From Methylotenera sp. (GTDB lineage: Bacteria > Pseudomonadota > Gammaproteobacteria > Burkholderiales > Methylophilaceae), in NCBI GenBank assembly GCA_028688575.1, contig JAQTXW010000007.1:1-58092 (forward strand): 58,092 bases of DNA, written 5' to 3'. Positions 57,019-58,092 of this stretch are shown here, one piece after another (the first letter of the stretch is position 1; every line of letters begins with the position of its first letter). The notes below the pieces were generated by a model. That model was not told the origin of the DNA. It saw only the letters and a list, made by a program, of their open reading frames with translations, and searched no databases. The position numbers and the translations under genes were made by a program.

Positions 57019-57144
57019 CAAAATGGGGTCAGCCTCGATGCAATGAAATGCAATCGAGGTTGCTATGTGAAACCTTGATTCCGCCAAACTTCATCAAGAC
57101 TACGTTCACTTAACCGAGTGCCATGAGAGTCTGACCCCATTTTG
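57019..57144. repeat. 126-bp element with perfect 14-bp inverted ends
   Basis: CAAAATGGGGTCAG (57019-57032) and CTGACCCCATTTTG (57131-57144) are perfect inverted repeats. Just inside the left end is a hairpin CCTCGAT/ATCGAGG (57033-57059). No reading frame is contained. Ends with the TGGGGTCAG core resemble sequences known next to REP-associated/Y1 transposases in proteobacteria, recalled from memory. Part of the element recurs at 57714-57763. It begins 11 bp after the dgt stop. Confidence 0.75.
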
Positions 57145-57184
57145 ACACCATTTTGACACAAGTCCGATCCCATTTGCATCCAAT

Positions 57185-57397
57185 TTAAGCGTACATCAGC
57201 TTACCCGCAGGCTCGGGGATTGCTCTTTTTTGAAGTAGAGCCGTTTCAACCCACTCATCAATGACAGTTTGCACATTGGAAACTGCATCTTGATAACTCT
57301 CTCCATCCGCCATGCAACCGGGGAGTTCTGGCACCTCAACAATAAACCGTTGATCATCTGCACTCCAATAAATCACTAACTCATAACGACTATGCAT
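57185..57397 (-). CDS. hicB: HicB-type antitoxin
   Basis: A 70-residue HicB N-terminal-type protein with the pseudo-RNase H-like strand pattern YELVIYWSADDQRFIVEVPE, the family hallmark LPGCMADGESYQDAVSNVQT and VIDEWVETAL. The usual C-terminal DNA-binding extension is absent or minimal. It is 3 bp downstream of hicA with AGGT in front of its ATG, so the pair is one operon; HicB would neutralise HicA. Confidence 0.88.
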   Translation of the reverse strand: MHSRYELVIYWSADDQRFIVEVPELPGCMADGESYQDAVSNVQTVIDEWVETALLQKRAIPEPAGKLMYA

Positions 57398-57400
57398 TTT

Positions 57401-57649
57401 TTACCTCGCTAACTTATATTTCAATATAAGATTTCTAACTTGTTTTACTTGATAAGCCTTTGCTTTGTTACCTAAAGGTTGAATGTTAATAATTTCAACC
57501 ATTGCAGGGTGTGTATAGATGAAATGGTCGCCTTTAATGCGTAACTCAAAATTTAAAGTTTTTAGTAGGTAGCTTAAATCCGTGAATGACACATTGTTGT
57601 CTGATGCTCCACGCAAAATAACTGCTAAAACATTTTCAAACTTACCCAT
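57401..57649 (-). CDS. hicA: HicA-type mRNA interferase toxin
   Basis: An 82-residue HicA-like protein of the double-stranded RNA-binding fold. The catalytic His is expected in RIKGDHFIYTHP, after LSYLLKTLNFELR; the C-terminal KAYQVKQVRNLILKYKL matches the family. It is somewhat longer at the N-terminus than classical HicA (about 60 residues). AAGGATGAGTT precedes the ATG. It is the first gene of the pair, as in typical hicAB loci. Activity has not been shown for this locus. Confidence 0.85.
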   Translation of the reverse strand: MGKFENVLAVILRGASDNNVSFTDLSYLLKTLNFELRIKGDHFIYTHPAMVEIINIQPLGNKAKAYQVKQVRNLILKYKLAR

Positions 57650-57675
57650 AACTCATCCTTAAGTCTTATATAGTT

Positions 57676-57703
57676 ATTCTACATGATTTGTTCGTGCAAT
57701 CAA
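57676..57703 (-). promoter_or_regulatory. Candidate sigma-70 promoter of hicAB
   Basis: On the minus strand, TTGATT (57698-57703) and TAGAAT (57676-57681) are separated by 16 bp and lie about 27 bp before the hicA ATG. The -10 matches TATAAT at five of six positions; the -35 matches at four. Confidence 0.4.
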
Positions 57704-57713
57704 TTTAGCTAAT

Positions 57714-57763
57714 AAAATGGGGCAGCTAGGTGAAACCTTGATTCCGCCAAGCTTCATCAAGAC
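57714..57763 (+). repeat. Partial second copy of the 57019 element
   Basis: AAAATGGGG (57714-57722) is followed by GTGAAACCTTGATTCCGCC and CTTCATCAAGAC (57730-57763), the same 34-bp block as 57067-57100 with one mismatch. The hairpin present in the first copy is missing. The two copies flank hicAB in direct orientation. Confidence 0.75.
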
Positions 57764-57821
57764 GCTCACTTATGGCAATCGAAAATCGGAGTGCCTGTGG
57801 TACATAACAGCCAAACCCCAA

Positions 57822-57839
57822 TGTTGTAAATTTACAACA
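57822..57839. promoter_or_regulatory. 18-bp perfect palindrome, possible operator
   Basis: TGTTGTAAATTTACAACA is a perfect palindrome 37 bp upstream of a promoter-like pair (57876-57904). This placement fits an activator site, but no regulator can be named. Confidence 0.35.
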
Positions 57840-57875
57840 AATGTAAACAAATGTGACTAAAACCCCAACTTTTAC

Positions 57876-57904
57876 TTGTTTGGTGAAAAAACTTTGTGCA
57901 TACT
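57876..57904 (+). promoter_or_regulatory. Candidate sigma-70 promoter for the truncated last gene
   Basis: TTGTTT (57876-57881) and CATACT (57899-57904) are spaced by 17 bp. Each matches the consensus at four of six positions. If used, the transcript would have a leader of about 145 nt. Confidence 0.25.
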
Positions 57905-58057
57905 ACGTCCTACCTTCTTGGTAAAGCCTTAAGTTTTATTGAGAGAGTTTGCAAATTCTCTCTTGCGTGGGTCGCTACTGCTGGCATGCTGGTAATAGCC
58001 AAAACAAAAGAGGTCAATTAAGTAGTAAAAACAGTAATTCTTTTTATGGAGATTTAT
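57905..58057 (+). other. Long structured leader of the truncated last gene
   Basis: The stretch holds a hairpin GAGAGA/TCTCTC (57941-57962) and a second near-palindrome around 57972-57998 (GCTACTGCTGG...TAATAGC) that can fold using several G-U pairs. No known riboswitch class was recognised. The rest of the 408-bp gap after hicA contains the repeat copy, the 18-bp palindrome and a candidate promoter. Confidence 0.3.
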
Positions 58058-58092
58058 ATGAAAACAACAATTAAATTAGCAGTTGCTTCAGC
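58058..58092 (+). CDS. Truncated gene start, probable exported protein
   Basis: The ATG at 58058 has GGAGA 5 nt upstream. The 11 complete codons read MKTTIKLAVAS, a short lysine-containing start entering a hydrophobic/Ala stretch, as in signal peptides. The window ends here, so nothing more can be said of its function. Confidence 0.6.
   Translation, partial: MKTTIKLAVAS

Noticed and set aside
57876-57900. Possible sigma-54 promoter (TTGG...TGTGC)
   Set aside because: The GG and GC elements are separated by 14 instead of 10 bases, so the spacing is wrong.

Overview
The window reads as core chromosome of a betaproteobacterium. Gene order (dapF-DUF484-xerC, ahcY-holin-like-metF, smg-dprA-lysM facing def-fmt, rsmB-DUF4390-ntrY-ntrX, lptCAB-rpoN-hpf-hprK-rapZ-ptsH-ptsI, pilMNOPQ-aroK-aroB-dgt) is typical of that class. 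The moderate-to-low GC, the SAM-cycle genes and a sugar PTS reduced to regulatory parts suggest a methylotroph-like member such as Methylophilaceae; that genus-level placement is inference. No rRNA, tRNA, CRISPR array, prophage or intact transposase was seen.

Layout. 1-3214 (minus): sodB, then dapF-DUF484-xerC. 3458-9061 (plus): the activated methyl cycle (metK, ahcY, metF), with an HD-GYP gene and a holin-like membrane protein between them. ahcY has an S-adenosylhomocysteine riboswitch, and the metK 3' end is part of a 119-bp tandem duplication. 9117-11948 (minus): lysM-dprA-smg, divergent from def-fmt. 13904-16729: htpX, a secreted His-rich protein and rsmB. 16707-23067: DUF4390, the NtrY/NtrX two-component pair, an ECF sigma factor with a likely anti-sigma partner and a conserved unknown protein. 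23254-32092 (minus): HDOD-GGDEF protein, hemB, trpC, DUF3465 lipoprotein, trpD, trpG, thiO and a Kef-type antiporter. 32601-37986: Kdo synthesis and LPS export (kdsD, kdsC, lptC, lptA, lptB) running into rpoN. 38134-43203: hpf, hprK, rapZ, a mannose-type EIIA, HPr, enzyme I and a small membrane protein. 43248-48755: prlC, xthA and, convergent, a class A PBP. 48957-57007: type IV pilus assembly pilMNOPQ, then aroK, aroB and dgt. 57019-58092: accessory tail with a short inverted-repeat element, hicA/hicB and the first codons of a probable secreted protein.

The most unusual material lies between genes. A dispersed repeat with imperfect terminal inverted repeats and a central hairpin occurs as two near-full copies (13672-13858 and 28881-29061), one internally deleted copy (32243-32322) and two fragments (23088-23185 and 32155-32180). 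One copy supplies the stop codon of thiO. A second, unrelated element with perfect 14-bp inverted ends follows dgt, and part of it is duplicated on the other side of hicAB. Other points worth a look are an NtrX lacking the sigma-54 interaction loop, the absence of ptsN from an otherwise standard rpoN-hprK-ptsHI cluster, an IscR-like site before sodB and an 18-bp perfect palindrome before the truncated last gene.
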